From Eutreptiella sp. 'Long Island Sound 2002' (lineage: Eukaryota; Euglenozoa; Euglenophyceae; Eutreptiales; Eutreptiaceae), in contig OZ038378.1 of the NCBI GenBank assembly GCA_964036045.1, positions 161,518,576-161,582,575 on the forward strand: a stretch of DNA of 64,000 nt. The letters are read 5' to 3'. The position numbers and the translations under genes are program-made. Under the pieces are notes generated by a model. It did not search any database. It worked only from the letters and a program-made list of their open reading frames with translations, and was not told where the DNA came from. This document shows positions 31,760 to 43,227 of this stretch, piece after piece; position 1 is the first letter of the stretch; every line of letters starts with the position of its first letter.

Positions 31760-33180
31760 AATGGTGGGGGCACCCACTATGAGTGTTGCCTCATCCCCTG
31801 CACATTCAGTTTGTACCTTGAGAAACAATGCGAAGGCAGTCATTGCATTTGGGTAGATTCCGTAGTGCCCGGATATGGCGGGTGCATGTAGCCTAGATGT
31901 TTGTGCGCAGCTACTATGCGTGTTGCCTCACTCTCACGTGTTTGGGTGGATTCCACACTGCCCGGATATGGTGTCTCCCTTTCGTGCGGCATTCTAGGGG
32001 CGGCTACTATGAGTGTTACTTCACCCGATGAACACTTCATTTCCCAACGCAAGCTCCTACACTGGACGATAATTTCAAGTCCGGCGGCGTGTTTAGGTGC
32101 ATTTCATAGCGCCAAGAGATGGCTATTATGGCTATTAATACTTAACTCCATTAACACTTCGTTTCCCAAAGTAAGTTCGTACATTTGACGACAATGTCAA
32201 GTCCGGAGGTGTGTTTGGGTAGATTGCATAGCGCCTGGATATGACATGTCCATTGCGTCAAGCATTCTAGCGTCCATTTCGTCCATAAGCCCGGGGGCGT
32301 CTACTGCGGGTGATACCTCACCCCGTCAACAATTCATTTCCCAACGCAAGTTCCTACACTTGACAACCATTTTAAGTCCGGCGGCTGATTTGGGTAAATT
32401 GCGTAGCGCTAAGGCATGGTGTTTCCATTCCGTCCACCATTCTCGGGGCACCTACTATGGGTGTTACTGGACCCCATCAACACTTCATTTCCCAACGCAA
32501 GCTCCTACACTTGTGGACAATTTCGATTCCGGCGGTGTGTTTGGATAGATTGCATGGCTCCAAGGTACGGTGTGGCCATTCCGTCCTGCATTCTAGGGGT
32601 AGATATTGTGAGTGATACTTGACTCCATGAACACTTCATTTCCGAAAACAAAATCCTACATTTGATGACAATTTCAAGTTCGGCACTGTGTTTGAGTAGA
32701 TTGCATGGCTCCAAGCTATGGTGTGTCCATTCCGTCGGGCATTTCGGGCATTCGGCGACCATTTTATCCAGAAGTGTATGGGCAGCTACTCCAGGTGATA
32801 CCGCACCACGTCAACAATTCATTTCCCAACGTACGATCCTACACTTGACGAGAATTTCAAATCGGATGGTGTGTTTGGGTAGGTTACATAGCGTGAAGAT
32901 GTGGGGTGTGCATTCCGTCCAGCATTTGCCAGGCAGCTAGTGTGTGTGCCACTTGACCCATGAACGCTTCCATTCCCAACGCGAGTTTCTGAAGTTGCGA
33001 ACAATTTCAAGTCCGCTAGTGTGTTTGGGTCGCTTACATGGTGCCCCATTTTGGTGCGTTCATTTGGTCCACAAGTCCGGAGGCAGCTACTCTTGGTGAT
33101 TCCTCACCTCGTCAACAAATCATTTCCCAACGACCGTTCCCACACTTCACGACCATTCCCAATCGGGGGGTGGACTAGTG
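31760..33180 (+). repeat. Diverged subfamily of the ~165 bp array unit
   Basis: Eight or nine units in one orientation, each with CAACACTTCATTTCCCAACG, CAATTTCAAGTCCGG, GTGTTTGGGTAGATTGCATA and CTACTATG.GTG. It is clearly related to the reverse strand of the 14.9-21.2 kb units but much more diverged (Ser/Pro-type spurious frames). It lies between the SET-RecQ-transposase and Ulp1 genes. Confidence 0.8.
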
Positions 33181-34826
33181 CATCCCATACCTCCACCCCG
33201 TCCAACTTGCCTTGTCAAATATCATCATAGAATAACATCACACAAACCCACGGTCTTGAATTGTCGGAAACCTTTGCCGGGTTGTAACGAAGACCGTGCG
33301 TAGCGGATGCATCTATGCCACAATCAACATGCAACATTCTAGTGCAATCAGACACACTGATGTTTTTTCTCCTTTTGGGGGATCAGAAAAAAGAGGGGGT
33401 GTTATTTCAAGAATGACCCGTCAATTTTGGGCTCGGAAAAAGGGGCAGGCGTTCTTTATTGTACAAAAAAATTGCAGGCAGAGCGGCAAAACCTGCCAAA
33501 CAATCGGAAATGAAGAATTTTAGCCCGTGTTCATAGCAACATACCTTGGGCAAGACAACAAGTGTACAAACACAACCAACACTCAAAGTTTTACCACTTT
33601 GACTAGGTGCCACCTTAATCCTAGCAGGGGTTTGGTTGAACTGCAATCATCATGTTCACCAAATTCGGGGACATAGAAAAACCGTGGGGTCACCCCGCAC
33701 CACCGGAGGGTATGGAAACCCCCAAAGTCGATGGCCCCTGCCGCCCATAGGTCTGGTAAGATTGCATTTCCTCCACAAATCCAAAATTGGGGGGGGGGGG
33801 GAGCTACGCTGATCGGTGACTCACTTGCTCACATCTATTTCCCATGGCTGGTTACTATGCTTGGAATTTTCAAGTGTGCAAGTGCATTTGGGACAATTGC
33901 ATGGTGCCGGTTGGGATTTTCTCTCATGTACAAGGATTGTATTGAAAAATCTTTAGGAACACTGCACTGAGTGATGACATTCATTGTCCATGCATCTATC
34001 TAAGGAAAAGAATACAACGTTGTGGTTAACCAACCGGACCAAAAAACAAAACCCATAAACCTGCTCAAGGGGGTGTTGTGCTCCTTAGAGTTGCTAGGTG
34101 GTGAGCCATGGAATACCATGCATCAAATGGTGATATCACTGCAAGCGTTAAAAGTGCAAAGCCAAAGCCGTTAAACAGACAGTTCGAACGTTGATGCTAT
34201 TTAGAGTTGTTGAGTGGTGTGCATGGAAACACATGCATCAGATGATGATGACACTACAAAGGTTAAAAAGCACATACACAAAAGAAATTTGGGCCATTCA
34301 CAAAACTTTGCTCAATGTTCAACCATGAATTCATGACACGGTTGTGCAGCGCAAAGATTCTAAGCAAATTTATTAACTCTTCATGGAACGACCATATCAC
34401 GTCACACTTGAGGCGCCCTTTTTTTAATTTGTAACACATGTCCATCGTCCAACACGACAAGTGGCAAATGGGTTAGCACCAGATCATACAAAGACCACCC
34501 AAATCCCATTTGCGGCAAAGTGGAGTATGGGCAACCATCGAGTATACATATGTTGCAACCTCCTGATCCTTGTGCGAATGTAACAAATTGTATGCGAACG
34601 GCCAATGGAGGCCAACATGCAAAACAAATAGTGGAAGGAGCGAATGGAGAACACACGAACGCCTTCTTTGCCATTTAGGTCGAAACATGGTTGGTGCACT
34701 TGATCACATTGAGGGTTTTTCACCATAATAGGTGTAATCACGGGCAACGGCTCCACACAATGCAAATCAAGAAAGGGGTATGCGGTCATTGACTAAAGGC
34801 CAAAAAAAATGTAATCTACGCAACAC
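33180..34826. other. Intergenic with one lone array unit and a local duplication
   Basis: No gene supported. 33,805-33,920 is a single diverged array unit. 34,085-34,165 and 34,198-34,265 are two related copies of a segment containing TTAGAGTTG.TGAGTGGT and CATGCATCA.ATG, also related to 24,130-24,200. Confidence 0.45.
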
Positions 34827-37064
34827 TTAGTTGGAGCTCACCATGTTGCTGCCTCCATGACCCTTTCTTGGCTTGGAGAAGATTCGCTTCCGTTTATAAG
34901 CAAGTTTTTGAGGCCTCCCCGCCCCAATCCTGCTGCCACCATGCCCATTTTCCTTCGCATGGTGAAGTCCTTGAGGTGAAATGGGGCTACCCACGGGGAA
35001 CCAAACCAACCAACCCTGCTGCCGCACCTCATTCGATGCCATGCCCTGAACAAATGTTTCCTTATTTGTATACGCCCTAGTGCCTTGCCACCACTTCACA
35101 AAACTGTCGAAACTTCCCTCCTTGTGGGAGGGAGATGTAAACAAGAAATGAGGTTTGGCACTCCCCCGCCCCCCTAGGCACACTGCTAACATCCTCACAA
35201 TATCAATGTCGGGGCAGGGTTGAACAATCCTGGCTTCCGCATCTGCTGCCTTTAGATCTGCCGACAACGTTGCCATGACCTTGTAGAAGTGCTCAGACCG
35301 CTGAGCCCTCTGTAGCAGGAGCCCTTCCATCCATTTGTGAAGACTTTCGAGGAGTGCATAGCACTCCTCAACAGTGAAAACATCGTACCGCTCCTGGGTG
35401 ACTTCATTGAGATTCAGCAAACCGTCCCGTGCTAGGGCTCCCAAAATTTTGCTTGCAGTGAAGCCACAACGTGGCTGCCCATCTGCTGCTCGTCGGACCT
35501 TTTTTGTTGGATTCAAAGGCGTGGGGACCTGGCGTCGGAAGCCGGGCTGGCTCCAGCGTTGAACTTTCACATTCGCGCCAGGCACCGCCCTACGCACTAT
35601 GCTGGCAAGGAGCTTGCACACTCGTCCAATGACTGAAGAAGTGGCAGCTCTTGCCTCAAGAATCTCAACCTCCCATTCCAACCCACCCTCACTCCTTGTT
35701 GCTTGGGCGATGACAACAAGGCAGTGGCCCACCCCATCAAAGGCACCCCCTGTACCTCGGACATCTCTTCGCATATCTTTTGCCTGCGCGGTTCGCTTGG
35801 CCTGACCCTTTGGTGCAGGCTTAGTGCAAGCATCGGGTGCTTCCGGCTCCAAGAAGCGGTTTATGCATATGCGGCGCAAGAAGGTTAGCGCAACATGGCG
35901 GCTCAAAGGCTCAGGGAGGTTGCCTTGCCAATGGCGAGCTAGGAGGTCAGTGGAAAAACCTTGCCGGTATTCAACCAAAGCAACAAGGTTAAGCTGCGCC
36001 AAAAGTGGGTCAGTGTCGGGTCGATCAAGTTTCAGTAGCCGTTCGCTCGGAACATTCATCTCGAAAGCCATGACGTCCTCAGGGTTGTTGAAATACTCCT
36101 TGACAGGTCGAATGGTGGTGTCCCATTCTCCGGAGGAGTTTGCTTGCCCAAGTTGTCCTTCCATTTGTCGAAGTGCACTCACAAAAAAAAGCCCCCGAAC
36201 CAACACCATGTCCAACTTGCATTCCCCTGAACATGGCCACGGAATAGTAGAGAGTCCAACGGGGACACCTTCAACAAAGTCCCCGCCAGGCCTGCCGCTG
36301 CCAAAGATCCAACTAAATTTTCTTGTCCTTTCCTCCTTGGAAAAATACATAGCGGTTGGGCCATCTTTGTTGGGACCTAATGGTGTAGCCCAAAGAACCC
36401 GAACCTTATCACCTACCTTCAGAACACCTCTTGCCACTTGATCGGCGACACAAAGGGCTGCAACAGGGGAGGCCTCCTCCATCCCATTTTGAGTCCCCTT
36501 CCCCGTACTGTCCGCTCGTGTTCCCAATTCACTCTCCACATCTTGGAGTCCCCTAACCCTATCACTCGAAACTGCAATCGGAATTATGGGTGGGGCTAGC
36601 ATTGTGGTTGTGGCTTGGGGTGTGGCCAGAGCTAGGGTTGTGGCCCGGGTTGAAGCTGGGATAGCAACCAGGGCTGGGGCTGGAGCCGCGCTGACGGTTG
36701 TGGCTATGGTTGTCGCTGGGGCTAAGGATGGAGCTATGGCGGCGGATGGACTTGGGGTTCGGGCAAAGGAGGCGGCTGGCATTGTGGACGGGGCCGGGGC
36801 TCGGGTGGGGCCGGGAGTTGTGGTTGGGGTTGTGGTTGGGGCTTGCACTGGAACTTGAACCGCGGTTGTGGTTGGGGCTAAGGATGGGGCTAGGGCTGTG
36901 GTAGTGGCGGTTGCTAGGGTTGGGGTTGTCGTTGTGATTGTGCATGGGGCTAGCGTTGAGGCCAGGGCTGGGTTGGGGGCTAGGGTTATTCCCGCAATTG
37001 GGCTTGAAGCTGACTCGGAGGATAGGGCTCGGGGGGGTTGTGGGGATGGGGCTGGGGTTAGGGC
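34827..37064 (-). CDS. C-terminal part of Ulp1-gene product, separated by an in-frame stop
   Basis: 745 codons in the same frame as the Ulp1 exon, starting directly after TAA 37,067-37,065. The first ~170 residues continue the Ala/Pro/Thr-rich linker. They are followed by a globular-looking region (KVGDKVRVLWATPLG, RKFSWIFGSGRPGG, TLFLRRICINRFL-like segments) that I cannot assign to a family. The C-terminus carries an AT-hook-like GAGRPQK and a basic stretch (YKRKRIFSKPRKG), suggesting DNA binding. An internal start at 36,848 exists (GTG-type) but no good ATG. Either the stop is a disabling mutation, is read through, or is removed by an intron in the repetitive linker. With the 5' part the intact product would be about 1,285 residues. 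Confidence 0.6.
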   Translation of the reverse strand, partial: ALTPAPSPQPPRALSSESASSPIAGITLAPNPALASTLAPCTITTTTPTLATATTTALAPSLAPTTTAVQVPVQAPTTTPTTTPGPTRAPAPSTMPAASFARTPSPSAAIAPSLAPATTIATTVSAAPAPALVAIPASTRATTLALATPQATTTMLAPPIIPIAVSSDRVRGLQDVESELGTRADSTGKGTQNGMEEASPVAALCVADQVARGVLKVGDKVRVLWATPLGPNKDGPTAMYFSKEERTRKFSWIFGSGRPGGDFVEGVPVGLSTIPWPCSGECKLDMVLVRGLFFVSALRQMEGQLGQANSSGEWDTTIRPVKEYFNNPEDVMAFEMNVPSERLLKLDRPDTDPLLAQLNLVALVEYRQGFSTDLLARHWQGNLPEPLSRHVALTFLRRICINRFLEPEAPDACTKPAPKGQAKRTAQAKDMRRDVRGTGGAFDGVGHCLVVIAQATRSEGGLEWEVEILEARAATSSVIGRVCKLLASIVRRAVPGANVKVQRWSQPGFRRQVPTPLNPTKKVRRAADGQPRCGFTASKILGALARDGLLNLNEVTQERYDVFTVEECYALLESLHKWMEGLLLQRAQRSEHFYKVMATLSADLKAADAEARIVQPCPDIDIVRMLAVCLGGRGSAKPHFLFTSPSHKEGSFDSFVKWWQGTRAYTNKETFVQGMASNEVRQQGWLVWFPVGSPISPQGLHHAKENGHGGSRIGAGRPQKLAYKRKRIFSKPRKGHGGSNMVSSN

Positions 37065-37470
37065 TTAGGGTGTGGCTACAATTGTGGTGACGGGTGATCC
37101 TTGGGTTGGGGCCAAGGATGGAGTTGGCGTTGGGGTTGTGGTTGTGGTTGCGGTTGGTGCTCCGGCTGATGCTTGGGCTGGGGATGCGGCTGCGGCAAGG
37201 GTTGGGATTGTGGCTTGCCGGGTAGATTTGGCATGGGCTGTGGCCTGGGCTGGTATAGGGACCGCGGTCTGGGCGTTGGCGGAGGTTGTGGCGGAAAGGA
37301 CGCCTTGGGCCGGGGTTGTGGTTGGGTCTGTGGCTAGGGCTAGGGCCGGGGATGGGGCCGGCGTTGGTGCTTGGGCTGAGCCTATCACTACGGCTGTGGT
37401 TGGGACAGGGACAAAAGCCGTGGCTTCAGGTGGGGTTGCATGTGTGGCTTCAACTAAATCATTATATCCA
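36562..37470. repeat. Linker-coding low-complexity tract, G-rich on plus strand
   Basis: Irregular repeats of GGGGCTAGGGTTGTGGTTGG on the plus strand encode the Ala/Pro/Thr-rich linker on the minus strand. Dense G-runs could form G-quadruplexes. The in-frame TAA of the Ulp1 gene lies inside it. Plus-strand frames here (Val/Ala/Gly repeats) are artefacts. Confidence 0.75.
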
Positions 37471-39379
37471 ACTACCGCTTCACCTTGCTTACACTGGCTT
37501 CTCTCGTGGGATGTACCTCGGGTGGAGCTTCGTCCCAGAAATCGTGAGATGGCCCCATGCAGCTCTTGCCGAAAAGCAGTCGGGTTGAAATCCGGGAAGA
37601 GTTCGGTTGATCGAAGGGGAAGATGGGAGAATAGACATTCTTGCAGTTTGGGCACTATCCCTGAACGTTCATGTGCAAGGAGCTTGCCAAACCAGCATAC
37701 AAATACCCCACAGTCCCTATTATTATCTTGCTTTCGAACCGGGACCATCTTGACTTCACCAAAATGGAGCGTTGGGGCATTCGGCTCAATGGATCTCCTT
37801 GCCATTAGAAACATCTGGATTTTGTCACACATTTGCCGAGAGATGAATGCTGCCCCACCGCGGCCCGAGTCGAAAACACACAAATGAATGACCAGTCCAA
37901 CGGGTAGCACCAAAACACCAAAAAAATGATTTCCGGTGTGCACTGGGAAAAAAATCTTTTTACCCAGCAATTGTGACTTCCTAAATATCTCGGTAGCAAC
38001 CTTCTCAGGCCCGTTTTTCAGCATTGTGGCCACTGACAAAGGAAGAAAAGCAATGTCAGAGCTCAAGTGAGACAGATAGTAGTCGATGACTTGGGCATTT
38101 AGCCATCCCCGATGAGACCCCGCAACATTGATACACCGGTCAAGGTCTGCCGCACTTACTAGCGCAAAGTCATCAGCCTCGGTAAAAACATCGTTCCCTC
38201 CATTCTCAGCAGCCTCCTCCATATCCACGTCCATCGGGCTGGCTTTAGAACGTGAATTTGGCAATGGCAGTTGAGGCGTGGTGGTGTCGGGGGTGCCCAC
38301 GCTAGCAGCGCCGATGTTGAGTGTGTTGGGAGTGGCCACAATGGTCGTAGTGTCAGTGCCGGCACTGGACGTGGACTAAGAGAACAAAAGAGTGCTATGA
38401 GTTGGTGCCCTCTATGAGTGCAAGCACGAAGTGATGGCATTGCCAGACTCAAAAAGGGCATCTACACGATTTTGATGCAAACATGAAGCACACACCGTTG
38501 GCCATTGATGCTGCTCCCTAATCTCCTCCAAAGCCATCTCTGCCGAAAGGGCAACATCACGAGATGAGCGTCAGAGCTAAACATTGGTTGCAGTGACCGC
38601 ACTTCAGGTTGGGTGGTAGTACGAATCAGCATGGTAGCCGCGGCTGTAGCGGGATTCGTCGTGGACATGCCGGTGATTGCTGCAAAGCCTTGTCACTTGT
38701 GCTAAATGGGTAAATCACTGCACACGTGAACTCAAAATTGATTCCATGAAATTCAATATGGACACCAACACATACCTTTGGCACTTGAGCATCATCCCTT
38801 GTACCCTGCGCTGGAACCAACTCTGCCGGATGCGCAATTTCATGGGGCCAAGGTTTTGGGCTAGGTTTAGATGCTGAGGATGGTGAAAGCGGTTGATGCG
38901 CAGCAGCGGCAATGTTGCTTGTGTTGGTCGCGGTGATGGACACACCAGCACTGGTGGTGGACGTGGCCCTCGGTACTGTCTGAAATGAAAATGGTAGTGC
39001 TTTGAAACATTGGAACCCCCCAAACCCCGCCACGTGTCCCACATACGTGCATTCAGGTACATAGCTAATGCGTGGACAAAGGGTGCCATGTAAATTTGTG
39101 CATTCCAAAAGAAGAACTCTAATAGTTCCCTAACGGCTTCCTATGCAACGTCAAGGTCCCTTCATTCGCATTCAGTCTGCAGGAATCATGAAAAGATTTA
39201 TCAACTTGCAAAGATCCATGTCCTAAGAGTTCAATTAAGCAAGGCAAGCTGCAAGCAACAAGGCACAACACCTGATTTGTTTCCCCATTCCGAATCCTTT
39301 TTTTCAGCAAGAGGCGCTCCAACTTCTCCTGTGCCTGCAGCGCCGCCTCCGTCAATTCGTTGGCGACGCCATTAGACAT
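37065..39379 (-). CDS. Ulp1-like (C48) cysteine protease gene, 5' part
   Basis: Three exons in consistent phase 0: 39,379-39,272 (ATG, 36 codons, ends CAG/GTGTTG), 38,979-38,776 (68 codons, after TTTCATTTCAG, ends AAAG/GTATGTG), and 38,375-37,065 (after TTCTCTTAG). The third exon has the Ulp1 fold markers RGWLNAQVIDYYL, then catalytic His (GNHFFGVLVL), Asp (CVFDSGRG), Gln and Cys (RKQDNNRDCGVFVC), so the H-D-Q-C set is intact (genomic ~37,930 to 37,710). Such proteases remove SUMO-like modifiers; versions are carried by many MULE and KDZ transposons. The frame then enters an Ala/Pro/Thr linker and meets TAA at 37,067-37,065. A further exon-like piece at 38,679-38,498 cannot be joined in phase and looks like a decayed duplicate exon. 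Confidence 0.75.
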
Positions 39380-39479
39380 GGTGACTACTAACAATGACAA
39401 ACACTCTAAGATTGTGAAACACGTTGTGTGCGGTTTGAGCGTAGTGAGCACTCACGGCTCTTCAACTTAACAAGGAGGC

Positions 39480-39880
39480 AGTGGCGTACATGACGCGTTA
39501 ATTTCACCGGCCCCAAAACATTTGGGTGGAATGCACAGTGCCTAGATAATATGTATCTATTTAGTCTACGGGTTTTAGTGGGGTGGCGCTTTGGCCCCTC
39601 CAACACTTTGTGTCCCATGGTGAGTTCCTTTGCTCGGCAACAATATGACATCCACTGTTGTGTTTGCGCACATTGCAATTGCTTGTACATGGAGGTTCAT
39701 GTGGTCCACAAACTCGGGGGCAGCTACTCCAAGTGTACATCGATGGCATCAGTTTCAAGTCTGCTAGCGTGTTTGGGTTCAAGTGCACCAAACTGCTGTC
39801 TCAACAAGGGGATTGCATGCAACACCGACAAAGCGATGAAGATCATGACACAGTGACACGACTTCATTTGTTTTGAACAC
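39480..39880 (-). repeat. Diverged array units upstream of Ulp1 gene
   Basis: GGCCCCAAAACATTTGGGTG, CCAACACTTTGTGTCCCATG, GTTCCTTTGCTCGGCAACAA and a second unit with GGGGCAGCTACTCCAAGTG match the reverse strand of the 14.9-21.2 kb family with many changes. Confidence 0.6.
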
Positions 39881-41690
39881 ACAGTGCCAGAAAAACCACC
39901 GCGAGCCTACACTAGTACATCAAATGCCATGCCTACCCTTGGGGGGGAGAGGAGGCGTCAAGTGATGCACCAGTGGGGGGGGGGGGGGGGCAATTGCACA
40001 ACACACACCAAGCCCTTCCGAGGCAAAATCCGTGGCTTATCGGTCGCTTGCTGTACAAGGCTTCAGGATACACACCGACATGTGCAGATGCTGATGGGTC
40101 ATGCACATGATGCAAAAAAGAAAATACTCACAATGCACAGCACTGAATCATCAATCTGCTACCTGTCCCTATTGCTGAACAAAGATAGTGCAAATTTGCC
40201 TATTGGGGTCCCACACAATCTTGAACTGCCACACATGCTGCCCAGGAACGGTAGAGATGCGAGCCGGCTTCAGGCTTCAGGCTTCAGGGTGGGGGGGGTG
40301 CATCAATGTCACATTTCACATGATCGCCATAGCGCAATTGCAAGACATCCGTGTCCAAGCTCATGTGCACGTCTTGGACCATTGCACTCCTTGGACCTTT
40401 GAAACGTTCTCTGGAGGCATTGTGGTGTACAATGTCTGTTCTACAAAGCAGCTTGTGATGGCCATTGTGCCATTGCCCTCTCGCCCGAGGGGGCTTGACT
40501 GGGGGGGGGGGGGGGGGGGCGAAGGCATACGAAGCCTCTGGTGTGCGGGTTGAATGCTTTCACCAAAGGACACACGGTGCCACAAATCTCTGATCCTCAA
40601 GCCGTGAAAGGGCCCTAAAAATGAATCACTGCTCTTCAGTGCTAGCCAAGCTACTCCGTCTATTGGGCTCAGAAAGATCAATCACAAATATCTCGAATGA
40701 GGACCTATAGGCCGACATATGAGTCGGCATAAGAGAAATGAAACGTTATGCTGAAATGTAACAGTGTAAAAGCTGCATCAAGTATGGAGTTTTGCTTGGG
40801 GGGATCCAAGCTTGCTTTTCATTTGGTGTTGTCTGTGGGCGATGTTGTTGACCATCATTATTGCAGCAAGTACGCGTTGTCAATAATTACGACACATCTT
40901 CAACAGAGTTCGCTCATGAGCTAATCCCCCACCTAATTTCTTGGAACTAGGAAAAATGTGCCCAACCTTTATGTCAGCCACACACACTAAGGGACCGCAG
41001 TTGGCAAATTGGTGCTCCTCCAATGTCCGCATTGATGGTGTTCATCAAACTGTCATAAGTCCTGGAGCAGCCTATCATAAGAGCCTCCTTCAAAGCCTGG
41101 CATACCTGGCCACATGAAGAGAACAACATTTCCACTGCGTGAGTGAATATGTGCAAAAGAACTACTAAGACGCCGCATCCCGTTTTGAAATTATGTTGCA
41201 CTGTTGTTTCACTTTGACAAAGGAGAGGTAAAAAGTTGTCAAGAGGGGTATCCAATATGCTAGCAGATGAGGACTGAATTTTTGTGAGTAGGGGTGGGGA
41301 TTGAGCTTTAGCATACATATTGGGGGCCGTGAACTAATTTCCAACCGGGGATGAACCAAGAAGGGCACACTTCTTGACATGGACTCTGACTGCATGATTA
41401 GTGCGCCATTCCAATCCGTTTTGTGCATTTGATGTGAAATCCTCGATCCTACGCCCCCCCCCCGCTCAACCACCATGGAACATTTACCACAGAATAGTTT
41501 ATCCCACCCCACCCCGCCCCCACCGCTAAATGTCCCCGGGGACCCAAACAGCGATGTACTACAAGAGAGGAAGGGGGGGGGGGGGGAGAGGGGGGTCTCA
41601 TCCCTCTCTCATCCCCCAACTCCTTCTTCACGCCTTTTGCTTGTTCATTGAGTTACTTGACCACAAGGTCACATTCCCCTCTTTCGATGT
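39880..41690. other. Intergenic with long G homopolymers
   Basis: No gene supported. Pure G runs at 39,976-39,990 and 40,501-40,519 (19 G). A short GGCTTCAGGCTTCAGGCTTCA triplet repeat lies near 40,265. Confidence 0.4.
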
Positions 41691-42120
41691 GCGTGGACAT
41701 CACTATGCAATCTACCTAGACGCACTGGCAGACTTGAAATTGTTGCCCACCATAGGAACATGCCATGGCATGTGAAATGTAGAGAATATGCGGTAATGTT
41801 GATAGTCGCCGCCCCAAAAATTCTGGGCCGAATGAATATCCGGGCACTATGCAATCTACCTATGTACACATGGCGGACTTGTCATTGTTGAACCCACCAT
41901 GGGATGAGAAGTGTTGAGAGCGTGCGGTATTATTGATAGCAGCTGCCTGCAAAATTTGGGGCCGAATGGACCTGCCGAATCCAAGCACTATGGAATCAAC
42001 CTGTGTACACACACCAGCGGACTTGAAATTGTTGCCAAGCCTAGGAACCCACCATGGAATATGAAGTGTTGAGAGCGTGCAGTATTACTCATAGTAAGTA
42101 CCCCCAGATTCCTGGGCTCT
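41690..42120 (+). repeat. About 2.5 forward array units
   Basis: ACTATGCAATCTACCTAGAC, GACTTGAAATTGTTGCCCAC, CGCCCCAAAAATTCTGGGC and following units align in forward orientation with the 14.9-21.2 kb family, moderately diverged. Confidence 0.8.
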
Positions 42121-42389
42121 CCTTGTGCTAGCAACCCTGCATGATTGTGAAATCGATGTTGACCATCAAATTGTCTCCAAGAAGTCCACTTGAGCTTCAC
42201 AAGATGTTTCCTCGCGGTTGCCGCCTGCGTTGTCTGATGCCGCCTGCCATGTAACGTCCATTGGCCAGCCATGAATGATATACTGGCCAGACCACTAGTC
42301 GAATGGCAAATTTACATGGTAAATGTGTAAATTTTACAACAATGCCCGTTTTTTTTTGGCCGTGGCCGTCTGTATATGTGTTTATAGGT

Positions 42390-42570
42390 GACAGGATCCT
42401 ATGCTTGGAAACAATTTCAATTCCGCGTGTGCGCAAATTGCATAGTTGCTTGCATATGGCAAGTCCATTCAGCCCAGAATTTGAGGGGCAGGTACTGTTT
42501 CCCCACGGCGCATGCTCTCGATACTTCTTATCCCAGTTCCTATGCCTGACAACATTTTCAAGTCCGCCAC
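42390..42570 (-). repeat. Single reverse array unit
   Basis: TCCTATGCTTGGAAACAATT, GCATATGGCAAGTCCATTCA, GCCCAGAATTTGAGGGGCAG and ATACTTCTTATCCCAGTTCC show one reverse-orientation unit. Confidence 0.75.
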
Positions 42571-43225
42571 GACCACACAAAACAATGTGGACAGTGCATG
42601 GCATTGCTCAGTGAGGAAAACACCACACACCCCAGCAAGGAGATGGAGGCGTCAAGGGGTCGGTCGGCAGGTTAGGTTCTTTTTTGTGCTGTTACACTGC
42701 GGGTGTTGGGGCCCAGAATCAAAGTGGCATACACAGTAACTCAGCCCAGCAGTTCACAGCAGGCACACAAAGACCGTCAGTGGCACGTAGCACAACACAA
42801 CGTTTTGTCTGAAATCCTCCAAAACTCTTCAAAGAGCAGAGAAACCCTCAGCAATCCCCACCAAGCACTGGGTCACTAGGCTCCCGGGTGGTATCTAGCA
42901 GTACATAGTAGCTCGACCCAGGAGTACAGAGCAGTCATAAAGAAAAATGCTAGCGGTATGCTGCAGTTCAAAACCCACTCAACCTCAGGTCTAGTAGGTT
43001 GGCTGCCTGCCAAAAAACCAGTGCATGTACATAAATACCTCAAACAACATCATCTTCCAATGGATGTCGAACAGATGATATTTATTTCACCCATCGCCAG
43101 CACACCAAGCAAGCAGTTGTCACTCTGCAACATCCTCATGGAACAAGCCCCAGAGATGCTCACAGCCAGAGGCAAACCTGCAAAGATGGGCCAAAACGAA
43201 AATGCACACAGCCATGCACTTTGCC
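42570..43225. other. No recognisable feature
   Basis: Unique-looking non-coding DNA leading into the minisatellite. No supported gene. Confidence 0.35.
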
Positions 43226-43227
43226 CT

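Noticed and set aside
36586-37887. Plus-strand Val/Ala/Gly-rich ORFs opposite the Ulp1 linker
   Set aside because: Antisense of a low-complexity coding linker, with no independent evidence.
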